From assembly GCA_963795435.1 (NCBI GenBank), contig CAWCHV010000009.1, positions 682,001 to 746,000 of the forward strand: DNA of 64,000 nt, in the 5' to 3' direction. Made by a program: the position numbers and the translations under genes. A model generated the notes under the pieces. It was not told where the DNA came from. It saw only the letters and a program-made list of their open reading frames with translations, and made no database searches. This DNA comes from JAFKFI01 sp963795435. Lineage in GTDB: Bacteria > Pseudomonadota > Alphaproteobacteria > Acetobacterales > Acetobacteraceae. Of this stretch, positions 8,113 to 15,785 are shown piece by piece; the first letter of the stretch is position 1; each line of letters starts with the position of its first letter.

Positions 8113-8601
8113 GACATTTGTTGGTCTTGGTCCAAGTCTGCTCGAGAAAGACCAAGCGCCGCACGTCCATTTTGGATTTCAGCTCATCCCACAGGCGACG
8201 CGCCTCGGCGATATCGGCGCGCCCCCGCTCGGCCGCTTCGAGGCACTTTTTTTGAGCGTCAGGCCGAGCCGGCGCAGCGTGTTCCACATCGTGCCGATGC
8301 TCGCCGACACGCCGAACTCGGCCAACACCCAGGCGCATAGTTCGGCCAGCGTGGCATCCGGGTGGGTGCGCACATGGACGTCGATCGCCGCGTGGTGCTC
8401 GGCCAGCTTGCGCGGCGTCCACGAACGCTGCGGACCCGGCCTCGGATCACCATGTCGATCGCGGCGCTGCCGCGCTTTGATCACATACGAGACGCTGACA
8501 CCGAACCGGTCCGCCGCCTGTCGCGCACTCAGTTCATTGGCCGCCAGCACCCGATCACGCAGATCCTGCGAATAGGCTTGCCCACGTCGCCACGAAAACA
8601 T
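8113..8601 (-). pseudogene. IS630 family transposase remnant (N-terminal half, two frames)
   Basis: From ATG 8601 the frame encodes a helix-turn-helix region (QDLRDRVLAANELSARQAADRFGVSVSYVIK) and a second DNA-binding segment up to LGLTLKK. It then continues in the -1 frame (CLEAAERGRADIAEARRLWDELK, RRLVFLEQTWTKTN). The switch falls at a run of seven A (T at 8247-8253), where a -1 slip would give LKKKCLEAAE, the sequence expected for this family. The residues where the family has FLDET or FIDET read FLEQT, so the acid is altered. Homology ends at about 8113; the rest of the transposase is missing. It is non-functional as it stands. Confidence 0.8.
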
Positions 8602-8724
8602 CCCCGCCTCCGGTCCATGCCGGAGAACGAGGAATCACATTAAGCGCCCGTGCCGGAAGCCCCCATCGATCAATTCCGGAGCACCTGAAAATGCTCTAGA
8701 TTTAACAAACACTATACCCGAGGC

Positions 8725-9446
8725 ATGGCTATTGCCTCCCTGGCCCCGTCCGGCCTCGTCCCCCGCTTCGCCCTGTTCATCGGGGTGATGAAGCGGTGCA
8801 TGGCGGACGGCATCGACTGGCGCCGGCGGCAGGGCACGCTGGGCTCGCTCGGGCTGATCGCGGGGCCGCTGTGGAACTATCTCTCCCACACCCTGCGGCG
8901 CTTCGCCGCGCTGCACGCGCGCTTCGCCGCCGGCAGGCTCCCCCCGGCCGGGGCGCGGCGCGCGCCGCGCCCGGCCCCGCGCGCGACCGCCCCGCTGGAC
9001 CACCCCGCGCCCGACACCAACAACCCCGCGCCCGAGACCGCCGCGCCCGACACCGCCGCGCCCAACAACCCCGCGCCGGCGCGCGCCGGCCATTCCGCGG
9101 GCCGGTGTTCCTCGAGTATGGCATGGGAGGTTCCGCCTCCCACCTGCGGGAACTGCTCGACGAGCCCGAGATGCGGGCGTTCCTCGCGGCCTCGCCGCAG
9201 GCGCGGCGGATCCTGCGGCCGCTGTGGCGCAGGCTCTCCGCCGATCCGCTGCCCGAGGCGCTGCGCCCGCCGCCGAGGCCGCGCCGGGCGGAGGTCACGC
9301 CGGAAGCGAGCGCCGCACCGGAACCGGCGAAAGCCGCGCCGGCCCAGCCCGCCGCGCCGGCTCCCGCTCCGGCCTGGCGCCCGGCTCCGCCGGCCGAGCC
9401 ACCGACCTCCCCGCCTCCCTGGCCGCCGCGGTTTTGGGACCGATGA
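8725..9446 (+). pseudogene. Hypothetical protein gene with a frame break
   Basis: The first part, from ATG 8725 (MAIASLAPSGLVPRFALFIG), encodes an N-terminal segment with a basic, Trp-containing helix region (WRRRQGTLGSLGLIAGPLWN) and then a Pro/Ala-rich linker. Near 9075-9105 the frame must shift by -1 to continue into PFRGPVFLEYGMGG and LRELLDEPEMRAFLAAS, which looks like genuine protein with an acidic helix and ends in a Pro-rich tail at the TGA of 9444-9446. Each half alone looks truncated. I do not recognise a function. The break lies in GC-rich low-complexity sequence, so a read error is possible. Confidence 0.5.
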
Positions 9447-9490
9447 CGCGCTGCCTCTGCACGTCCATTTCGTTCTACATAAGAAACGAC

Positions 9491-9586
9491 ATTGTCATCG
9501 CGAATGAAGCACGGCAATCCATGCTGCCTCACGCGGATGGCGGGATGGATCGCCACGCCGGCTTCGCCGGCTCGCGATGACGGAAT
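9491..9586. repeat. Dispersed palindromic repeat with 10-bp inverted ends
   Basis: GTCATCGCGA at 9494-9503 is the exact reverse complement of TCGCGATGAC at 9572-9581, and the flanks ATT and AAT extend it. Internal segments GGCAATCCAT and ATGGATCGCC also pair imperfectly. A partial second copy lies at 8060-8106. It separates the convergent frame-broken gene and the substrate-binding protein gene. Confidence 0.65.
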
Positions 9587-9615
9587 TGGAACAATATGAC
9601 GCGAGGGGTCCTCTG

Positions 9616-10827
9616 TCAGACATTGGCGCCCTCGATCAGGTCGCCGAAGCGGTCCCAGGTCTTGCCGTTCCAGCGCATCATCTGCAGCTGGCGCAGGGGG
9701 CGGTAATTGGTCGGGCTGGTGGTCTGGGTGATGCCGGGGAGCAGGATCGGGTTCGGCAGGTGATCGAGGCTGAGCGCCTGGCGCATGATGTTCTCGCGCG
9801 ACAGGTCGTTGCCGCAGGCGCGCAGCACGTGGACCATCGTCTGGGGCAGGCCGTAGCCGTAGACGTTGCCGGAATCCTTCAGGTCGCCGTCCGGGTAGTA
9901 TTTCGCCATGAAGGCGCGCCAGCCCTGCATCCCGGGATCGTTGGCCCAGGCGGGGTCCGTCGAGTCCTTCAGAAAGGCGGAGCTGACGACGCCGATGCCG
10001 CGCTCGGGCCCGGCCGGGTTCATCACCACGCCGACCGAGACCGAGACATTGCTCATCAGGTGCAGCGGATGCCAGTCGAGTTCGCTCACCTTGCGGATGA
10101 CGAGGGCGGCGAACTTGGTCGAGGCCGCGTTCATCAGCACGTCGCACCCGGCGCTCTTGAGGCTGACCAGCTGGCTGTCGACCGTCGCGTCGGTCAGTTC
10201 GAAGGAGACGGTGGGGATTTCCTTCATCGCATCGGCGCCGAGCACGTCCTGCATCCCGGCGATGTAGTCCTTACCGAAATCGTCGTTCTGGTAGATGATG
10301 CCGATCTTGCCGTTCGGCTTCTGGCGCTGGATGTATTTGGCGTAGATCTGCGCCTCCACCCGGTAGCTCGGCTGCCAGCCGATGGTCCAGGGGTGCTCCT
10401 TGTAGTCGCCCCATTTGTCGGCGCCGGTGGCGAGGAACAGGTGGGGCACCTTCTTCTGGTTGAGGTATTTGACGACGGCGGTGTTGGACGCGGTGCCGAG
10501 CGTGTTGAACAGGCAGGCGACGCCGTCCTGCTCGACCAGCCGGCGGATCTGCTCGACCGTCTTGGGCGGGCTCGCCGCGTCGTCGTAGGTGATGAAGTTG
10601 ACCTTTCGCCCGTTGATCCCGCCCTGCTCGTTGAGCATCCGGAAATACACCGCCTCGCACCGCCCGATGGCGGCGTAGCCCGAGGCGGGGCCGCTATACG
10701 GCATGGTGTTGCCGATCCTTATTTCCGTCGCGGTGACGCCGGGGGTCTCCGCGTGCGCCCGGCGGGCGAGGCCGGGGGCGGCCAGCACGGCGGCAGCGCC
10801 GCCCAGAACGGTCCTTCGACGCAGCAT
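9616..10827 (-). CDS. ABC transporter substrate-binding protein, branched-chain amino acid (Leu/Ile/Val) type
   Basis: This 403-residue periplasmic binding protein of the Peripla_BP_6 type begins with RRRTVLGGAAAVLAAPG, a twin-Arg-containing signal that suggests Tat export, cleaved near AHA-ET. Mature-protein motifs are IRIGNTMPYSGPASGY, TYDDAASPPKTVEQIRRLV and the hinge region FNTLGTASNTAVVKYLN. Ligands of such proteins include amino acids, amides and aromatic acids; none can be assigned. No permease or ATPase genes are beside it, so it is an orphan component. It lies downstream of the ATP synthase genes, separated by a terminator. Confidence 0.9.
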   Translation of the reverse strand: MLRRRTVLGGAAAVLAAPGLARRAHAETPGVTATEIRIGNTMPYSGPASGYAAIGRCEAVYFRMLNEQGGINGRKVNFITYDDAASPPKTVEQIRRLVEQDGVACLFNTLGTASNTAVVKYLNQKKVPHLFLATGADKWGDYKEHPWTIGWQPSYRVEAQIYAKYIQRQKPNGKIGIIYQNDDFGKDYIAGMQDVLGADAMKEIPTVSFELTDATVDSQLVSLKSAGCDVLMNAASTKFAALVIRKVSELDWHPLHLMSNVSVSVGVVMNPAGPERGIGVVSSAFLKDSTDPAWANDPGMQGWRAFMAKYYPDGDLKDSGNVYGYGLPQTMVHVLRACGNDLSRENIMRQALSLDHLPNPILLPGITQTTSPTNYRPLRQLQMMRWNGKTWDRFGDLIEGANV

Positions 10828-10907
10828 CGTGGTCCTCCCGGTTCCGGCGCGGCTCTCTGCGGCCGGCTCGGCGGCAGGATACCGCCGTTCGGGAGGGTGG
10901 CGAACAC

Positions 10908-10932
10908 GAAAAGGGCGGCCTAGGGCCGCCCT
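10908..10932 (-). terminator. Intrinsic terminator of the F0 ATP synthase operon
   Basis: On the minus strand a 9-bp GC-rich stem (AGGGCGGCC with GGCCGCCCT, three-base loop) is followed by TTTT. It sits 27 bp past the atpF stop codon, between the atp genes and the substrate-binding protein gene. Confidence 0.75.
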
Positions 10933-10958
10933 CGTTCAGCAGATACTGAAACCGCGGG

Positions 10959-11471
10959 TCAGGCGGCGCGGCGGCTCGCCAGCGCGGCGGGGAGTTGGCT
11001 GATGGCGTGGTCGATCAGGCCCGCGTCGGCCTCGGCGCTGAGGCCAGTCGCCAGCACCTGTCGGGCGGCGGCGGTGGCGACCTCGGCGGCGGTGATGCGG
11101 ACCTCGTCCACCGCCGCCTTCTCGGCCGCGGCGATGCGGTCGACCGCCATCTGCTCGCGCCGGCGCGACGCCGTCTCGGCCTCGGCGGCCGCCGCGGCGG
11201 CGACCTGGGCGGCCTGCGCCTGGGCGCCTTCCACCAGCCGCCGCGCATCCTCGATGGCGGCCGTGCGGCGCGCTTCGGCGTCGCGCAGCATCGCCTCGGC
11301 TTCCTGGCGCAGCCGGGACGCCTCGGCGAGACTTTCGCGAACCGCCTCGGTGCGTGCGTCCAGCATCTTGGCCATCGCCTGCCACAGCTTGCGGCCGAAG
11401 ATCACCACGAACAGGATGAAGGCGATGACGACCCAGGTCTTCGGATCAGCCAGAAGGTTTGCCTCGTGCAT
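10959..11471 (-). CDS. atpF: ATP synthase F0 subunit b
   Basis: This 170-residue peripheral-stalk subunit has one N-terminal membrane helix (TWVVIAFILFVVIFGRKLW) followed by a long Ala/Glu/Arg-rich coiled coil. The gene is the last of the F0 operon, 21 bp after the b' gene. Subunits b and b' form a heterodimeric stator that links the F0 motor to F1; the pairing is usual in alphaproteobacteria and phototrophs. F1 genes are not in the window, as in many alphaproteobacteria where F0 and F1 are separate operons. Confidence 0.93.
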   Translation of the reverse strand: MHEANLLADPKTWVVIAFILFVVIFGRKLWQAMAKMLDARTEAVRESLAEASRLRQEAEAMLRDAEARRTAAIEDARRLVEGAQAQAAQVAAAAAAEAETASRRREQMAVDRIAAAEKAAVDEVRITAAEVATAAARQVLATGLSAEADAGLIDHAISQLPAALASRRAA

Positions 11472-11492
11472 GGCGGGTCCGCCTTCCTGTGC

Positions 11493-12095
11493 TCAGCGGC
11501 CGCGGGCGGCGAGCGCGCTGCCGACGGCGCCCTCGACCGCACTCATCTCGGGCGCGGTCCCGGTCAGCCGCTGGATGACCGTGGTTGCCGTGTCGGTCGC
11601 CACCTGGCGCAAGGCGCCCATCGCGGAGCTCCGCGCCTCGGCGATCCGTTCCTCGGCCGCTTGCAGCTGAGTTTCCAGCCGCTCGTTCAGCGCGACCGAT
11701 TGCGCCGCGGCTTCCTGCTTCGCGCGGTCCACCGCCGCGTTGATGGCGGCCTGCGCCTCCGATCGCGCGCGCGCGATCGTCGCGGTCAGTTCCTCCACGG
11801 CCTCGGTGGATTTGGATTTCATCGCATGGGCGGCCTCGAGGTCCGCCTCCAGCGTCGCGGCGCGCTGGTCGAGCACGCGCGCGACCTGGGGCAGCGCCCA
11901 CCGCGACAGAAGGATGTAGAGCACGATGAAGATGATCGCGCCCCAGACCACTTGGCTCGTCGTCAGCGGGTTGCCGAAGTCGAGCTGCGGCATTCCCTCC
12001 GCCGCCATCGCCATGCCCGGAAGGCACAGCGCGGCGGAGGCGATTGCCGCGATCCGGCACGCGATCGGGCTCGTATTCCGGCTGGGGCGCCGCAT
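11493..12095 (-). CDS. atpG: ATP synthase F0 subunit b'
   Basis: This 200-residue stator subunit starts at ATG 12095 (MRRPSRNTSPIACR). An N-terminal signal-like hydrophobic stretch (IAAIASAALCLPGMAMAAEG) precedes the true membrane helix VVWGAIIFIVLYILLSRWAL, then a coiled coil rich in Ala, Glu and Arg. The leader before the membrane anchor is characteristic of alphaproteobacterial b' subunits. It is 5 bp from atpE and 21 bp from atpF. The symbol atpG follows the convention for b' in such operons and must not be confused with the gamma subunit; atpF' or atpX is also used. Confidence 0.9.
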   Translation of the reverse strand: MRRPSRNTSPIACRIAAIASAALCLPGMAMAAEGMPQLDFGNPLTTSQVVWGAIIFIVLYILLSRWALPQVARVLDQRAATLEADLEAAHAMKSKSTEAVEELTATIARARSEAQAAINAAVDRAKQEAAAQSVALNERLETQLQAAEERIAEARSSAMGALRQVATDTATTVIQRLTGTAPEMSAVEGAVGSALAARGR

Positions 12096-12100
12096 CGGGA

Positions 12101-12325
12101 TCAGACGAACAGGATGATGAAGGCGATCACGAGCGCGTACAGGGCGACGGCTTCCGTGAGTGCGAAGCCCAGGATGGCGAGGCCGAACACGTTGTCGCGG
12201 GCCGCCGGGTTGCGGGCGACGCTGTTCACCAGGGCGGCGAAGATGTTCCCGATGCCGACGCCCACCCCGGCGAGCGCAATCACGGCGATGCCCGCGCCAA
12301 GCTGCTTTGCAGAGATCAAGTCCAT
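12101..12325 (-). CDS. atpE: ATP synthase F0 subunit c
   Basis: This 74-residue hairpin of two membrane helices forms the proton-driven c-ring. The first helix is Gly-rich (VIALAGVGVGIGNIFAALV), the polar loop is RNPAARDN, and the second helix carries the essential acidic residue in GFALTEAVALYALV. Glu in place of Asp at the ion site is normal for this group. The sequence has no sodium-binding pattern that I can see. It lies between the a and b' genes. Confidence 0.96.
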   Translation of the reverse strand: MDLISAKQLGAGIAVIALAGVGVGIGNIFAALVNSVARNPAARDNVFGLAILGFALTEAVALYALVIAFIILFV

Positions 12326-12396
12326 CGGTAATTCCTTTCGTTACGTGCAAGTGGACCGGGCGGAACTCGCCCGGCGCCAAGCTGTGGAGGATGGGG

Positions 12397-13155
12397 TCAG
12401 TGGAGGTGGACCGCGTCGTGCAGATAGATGCAGGTGAGAATGGCGAAGACGTAGGCCTGCAGCACGGCAACCAGGAACTCGAAGCCGATCAGCAACACGT
12501 TGACGCCGAGCGACACGGCGGCGGGCAAGATCCCGAGCAGTCCCGCGGCGCCGAGCATCACGACGAACGCGCCGAACACCTCCAGCATCACGTGGCCGGC
12601 CATCATGTTGGCGAACAACCGGACCGAGAGCGAGATGAGGCGCGAGAGGTAGGAGAGGATTTCGATCGGCACCAGGAGCGGCAGCAGCACCTTCGGCACG
12701 CCCTGGGGGACGAAGTAGCTGAAGAAATGGAAGCCGTGCATCCAGATCCCGACCACCGTCGTCATCACGAAGACCAGGATGGTGAGCGCCAGCGTCACCG
12801 CGATGTGGCTGGTGAAGGTGAAGAACAGCGGAAACACGCCAAGCAAATTGCCCAGCAGGATGAAGGCGAACAGCGTGAAGATGAACGGAAAGAACCTGCG
12901 GCCGCCGTGGCCGATGGTCTCCTCGCACATCGACAGCACGCCGGTATAGGCGAGTTCCGCCAGCGACTGCAGCCGCCCCGGCACCAGCGCGCGCCGCCGC
13001 ATCCCGATCACCAGGGTGCCGAGGATGAGCACGCAGGCCACCAGCATCATCAGGTTGGACTGCGTGAAATAGACCGACGCGCCAGGCTCCCCGAGGGCCG
13101 TGGTCAGCTTGAACTGACCCATCGCGTCGATGCCGCCGCCCGATTCGCTCGCCAC
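12397..13155 (-). CDS. atpB: ATP synthase F0 subunit a
   Basis: This 252-residue polytopic membrane protein provides the two half-channels for protons. The essential Arg is in LSVRLFANMMAGH, and the last helices contain GFEFLVAVLQAYVFAILTCIYL. It starts at GTG 13155; an internal ATG (MGQFKL) 33 bp downstream is an alternative and would still keep all membrane helices. It follows atpI with a 50-bp gap and precedes atpE by 71 bp. Confidence 0.95.
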   Translation of the reverse strand: MASESGGGIDAMGQFKLTTALGEPGASVYFTQSNLMMLVACVLILGTLVIGMRRRALVPGRLQSLAELAYTGVLSMCEETIGHGGRRFFPFIFTLFAFILLGNLLGVFPLFFTFTSHIAVTLALTILVFVMTTVVGIWMHGFHFFSYFVPQGVPKVLLPLLVPIEILSYLSRLISLSVRLFANMMAGHVMLEVFGAFVVMLGAAGLLGILPAAVSLGVNVLLIGFEFLVAVLQAYVFAILTCIYLHDAVHLH

Positions 13156-13205
13156 CTTGCCGTCCCCGCTCCCGATCCGTCGTCATCCGCCGCTCGACGG
13201 CGCGC

Positions 13206-13529
13206 CTAGTGTCGCGGCGCGAACACGCGCCAGACATTCAGCACCCCCGCCGCGCCCCCGAGAAAGACGAACACGATGAGAAAGGCCGGGCTCGTGTGCA
13301 GCCAACGGTCCAGCGCCCAGCCGATGGCGACCGCCACGACCAGCGCCGAGACCAGCTCCACCCCCACGCGCAGACCGATCCCGAGAGGGGACGGGCCGAA
13401 ATCGCCGGGTTGCTTCCCGGGGTCCGGCGGGGGCTTGTCGAGCCCCTGTCTGGCGCGCGCCGCACGCAGACGGTCCTCGAAGGAATTGCCCCCCGAAGAA
13501 CCATCCGGGCCGCCCTGCTTCTCGCTCAT
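13206..13529 (-). CDS. atpI: ATP synthase assembly protein AtpI
   Basis: This 107-residue protein starts at ATG 13529, preceded by AGGAGCGAGC as ribosome site. A polar N-terminus (about 50 residues, with SFEDRLRAARARQG) is followed by two membrane helices, VELVSALVVAVAIGWALDRW and PAFLIVFVFLGGAAGVLNVW. This matches the AtpI/AtpZ pattern of proteins that help assemble the c-ring or supply magnesium. It is the first gene of the F0 operon. Confidence 0.88.
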   Translation of the reverse strand: MSEKQGGPDGSSGGNSFEDRLRAARARQGLDKPPPDPGKQPGDFGPSPLGIGLRVGVELVSALVVAVAIGWALDRWLHTSPAFLIVFVFLGGAAGVLNVWRVFAPRH

Positions 13530-13568
13530 GCTCGCTCCTGGCAAGTCGCCCTGCCGGAAGGCGTGGGC

Positions 13569-13597
13569 TTGCTAGCGGGGGGTCCCGGCACTGTCAA
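13569..13597 (-). promoter_or_regulatory. Candidate promoter of the F0 operon
   Basis: On the minus strand a perfect -35 TTGACA (13592-13597) is followed after 17 bp by TAGCAA (13569-13574), a fair -10. It overlaps the stop codon of the ABC exporter gene and would start RNA about 33 bases ahead of atpI. Read-through from the ABC gene is also possible. Confidence 0.5.
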
Positions 13598-15467
13598 GAA
13601 TGGTTGATTTTTCACTTGCGCGAAAACCGCCCGACTGGAACCCGCCCGCCTGAAACCCACCGGACTGCCGGTGCCAGAGCCGCGCGTAGGCGCCGCCCGC
13701 GTCCAGCAAGTCGTCATGCGTGCCGCTCTCGACGATGCGGCCGCCGTCGAGCACCACCAGCCGGTCCATTCGCGCGATGGTGGAGAGGCGATGCGCGATG
13801 GCGATGACGGTGCGGCCGCGCATCAGCCCGTCGAGCTGCTGCTGGATCGCCGCTTCCACCTCCGAATCGAGCGCCGAGGTGGCCTCGTCGAGCACCAGGA
13901 TGGGCGCGTCCTTCAGGATCACCCGGGCGATGGCGACGCGCTGGCGCTGGCCGCCGGAGAGCTTGACCCCGCGCTCGCCGACATGGGCATCGTAGCCGCG
14001 CCGGTCGTGCCAGTCCTGCAGCCCGACGATGAAGCCGTGCGCCTCGGCCTGCCGCGCGGCCATTTCCACTTCCTCCTGCGTCGCCTCGGGCCGGCCATAA
14101 CGGATGTTGTCGCGGATCGAGCGGTGCAGGAGCGAGGTGTCCTGCGTCACCATCGCGATCCGCGCCCGCACGCTCTCCTGTGTCACGGTCGCGAGATCCT
14201 GCCCGTCGATCAGGATGCGCCCGGCCTCGGGGTCGTAGAAGCGCAACAGCAGGTTGACCAAGGTCGACTTGCCCGCGCCGGACGGGCCGATCAGCCCGAC
14301 CCGCTCGCCGGGGGCGATGGTGAGGTCGATGCCGTGCAGCACGCCGGCGTCGGTGCCGTAGCCGAAGCGCAATCCCTGGAAGCGGATCTCGCCGCGCGTC
14401 ACGACCAGTTCGGGCGCGTCCGGCCGGTCGGGCATCAGGCGCGGCAGGTCGATCGAGCGCATCCCGTCCTGCACCACGCCGATATTCTCGAAGATGTTGG
14501 TCAGGTTGGTCGCGACCCAGGCCGCCACGGAGGAAATCTGCCAGGACAGCGGCAGCGCCATCGCCACGGCGCCGACCTTGATGGTGCCGTGGCTCCACAG
14601 CCAGATGCTCACGCCGCCGGTGCCGACCACCAGGCCCGCGTTCATCACCGAAAGCGTGAAGGACCACAGCGTCGCCAGCCGCGTCTGCCGCCGGAATGCG
14701 GCGGTGTGGTCGTCGACCGCGTCGCGCACGAAGGCGTCCTCGTCGCGCGCGCGGGCGAACAGCTTCACCGTGAGGATGTTGGTGTAGCTGTCCACCACGC
14801 GGCCGGTGAGCGTGGAGCGCATCTCCGACATCGCGTGGGAGCGGGCGCGCAGGCGCGGCACGAACGCGCGCAGCAGGCAGGCGTAGACGGCGAACCAGAC
14901 CACCATCGGCAGCGCCAGCCGCCAGTCCGCCGCGGCGAGCAGGCCGATCGCCGAGCTGCCGAACACCAGGATGTACCAGACCGCGTTGATCGCGCCGACC
15001 ACGGTCTCGCGCAGCGCCGGGCCGGTCTGCATCACCCTCTGCGCGATCCGGCCGGCGAAGTCGTTCTGGAAGAACGTCCAGCTCTGGCGCACGACGTGCC
15101 AATGGCTCTGCCAGCGGATCATGTTGGACAGGCCGGGGTTGAGCGCCTGGTTCATGATCGCGTTGTCGGTCAGCATCGCCAGCGGGCGCAGGATCACCAG
15201 CAACACGGCCATGCCGAGCAGGACGCGCCAGTTCTCGGCCACCATGCGGGCCGGGTCGCCCGTCGAGACGAGCGTCACGGCGCGGCCGATGCACACCGGC
15301 ACCGCCGCGTCGAGCAGCGCGACGCAGATGCCGGCCGCGAACAGGGCGGCGAACAGCCAGCGCGCCTGGCGCGCGTAGTGCCAGTAGAAGCGAAGCACCC
15401 CGCTGCCCGGCGGCGGCTCCGGCCGCGCGCCGGTCGGGTCGAGGAGTTTCTCGAGAAACCGCAGCAT
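13572..15467 (-). CDS. ABC exporter, fused membrane and ATPase domains (MsbA-like)
   Basis: This 631-residue half-transporter has a six-helix ABC membrane domain (about residues 30-320) and an ATPase domain with Walker A GPSGAGKST, signature LSGGQRQR and Walker B ILVLDEATSALD. Such homodimers export lipids, peptides or drugs; the substrate is unknown. The C-terminus is unusual, with three short repeats GGFQAGGFQSGGF before the last basic residues. The gene ends 42 bp before atpI in the same direction. A second, different ABC exporter lies at 56671. Confidence 0.92.
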   Translation of the reverse strand: MLRFLEKLLDPTGARPEPPPGSGVLRFYWHYARQARWLFAALFAAGICVALLDAAVPVCIGRAVTLVSTGDPARMVAENWRVLLGMAVLLVILRPLAMLTDNAIMNQALNPGLSNMIRWQSHWHVVRQSWTFFQNDFAGRIAQRVMQTGPALRETVVGAINAVWYILVFGSSAIGLLAAADWRLALPMVVWFAVYACLLRAFVPRLRARSHAMSEMRSTLTGRVVDSYTNILTVKLFARARDEDAFVRDAVDDHTAAFRRQTRLATLWSFTLSVMNAGLVVGTGGVSIWLWSHGTIKVGAVAMALPLSWQISSVAAWVATNLTNIFENIGVVQDGMRSIDLPRLMPDRPDAPELVVTRGEIRFQGLRFGYGTDAGVLHGIDLTIAPGERVGLIGPSGAGKSTLVNLLLRFYDPEAGRILIDGQDLATVTQESVRARIAMVTQDTSLLHRSIRDNIRYGRPEATQEEVEMAARQAEAHGFIVGLQDWHDRRGYDAHVGERGVKLSGGQRQRVAIARVILKDAPILVLDEATSALDSEVEAAIQQQLDGLMRGRTVIAIAHRLSTIARMDRLVVLDGGRIVESGTHDDLLDAGGAYARLWHRQSGGFQAGGFQSGGFRASEKSTILDSAGTPR

Positions 15468-15503
15468 GGCACTGGGGTGGACCCGGCCATGCCGGCCGTC
15501 AAC

Positions 15504-15707
15504 TCATCCCGGCCCGCCGCTGCCGCCGGTGTCGCCGCCCTTGTCGTCGTGCTGGGGCGAGCTGTCGTGACCCTGGTCGTGATGGCTGCCCGCGCTTCCC
15601 TGGCCGCCGCCGCTGCCGCCCCCGCCGCCGCCCGCGCCGTCCTGGGCCAGCGCGGGACCGGCGAGACCGAGCGCGAGAGCGGCCGTGAGAACCATCATCC
15701 TTGCCAT
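15504..15707 (-). CDS. Small Gly/His/Asp-rich exported protein
   Basis: This 67-residue protein starts with a good signal peptide (MVLTAALALGLAGPALAQ). The mature 45 residues are nearly all Gly, Ser, His, Asp and Gln, with a GGGGGGSGGG run and HHDQGHDSSPQHDDKGGD. The His/Asp clusters might bind metal ions, but this is inference. It is likely real because the signal peptide is intact. It lies 36 bp upstream of the ABC exporter gene on the same strand. No family recognised. Confidence 0.6.
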   Translation of the reverse strand: MARMMVLTAALALGLAGPALAQDGAGGGGGGSGGGQGSAGSHHDQGHDSSPQHDDKGGDTGGSGGPG

Positions 15708-15785
15708 GCCAATGCCTCCGTTGCCGCAAGCAAACGGGCCGGGTGGCGAGCCGTTCCTGGATCTCGCGACCGTTTGCCGGTGGTC

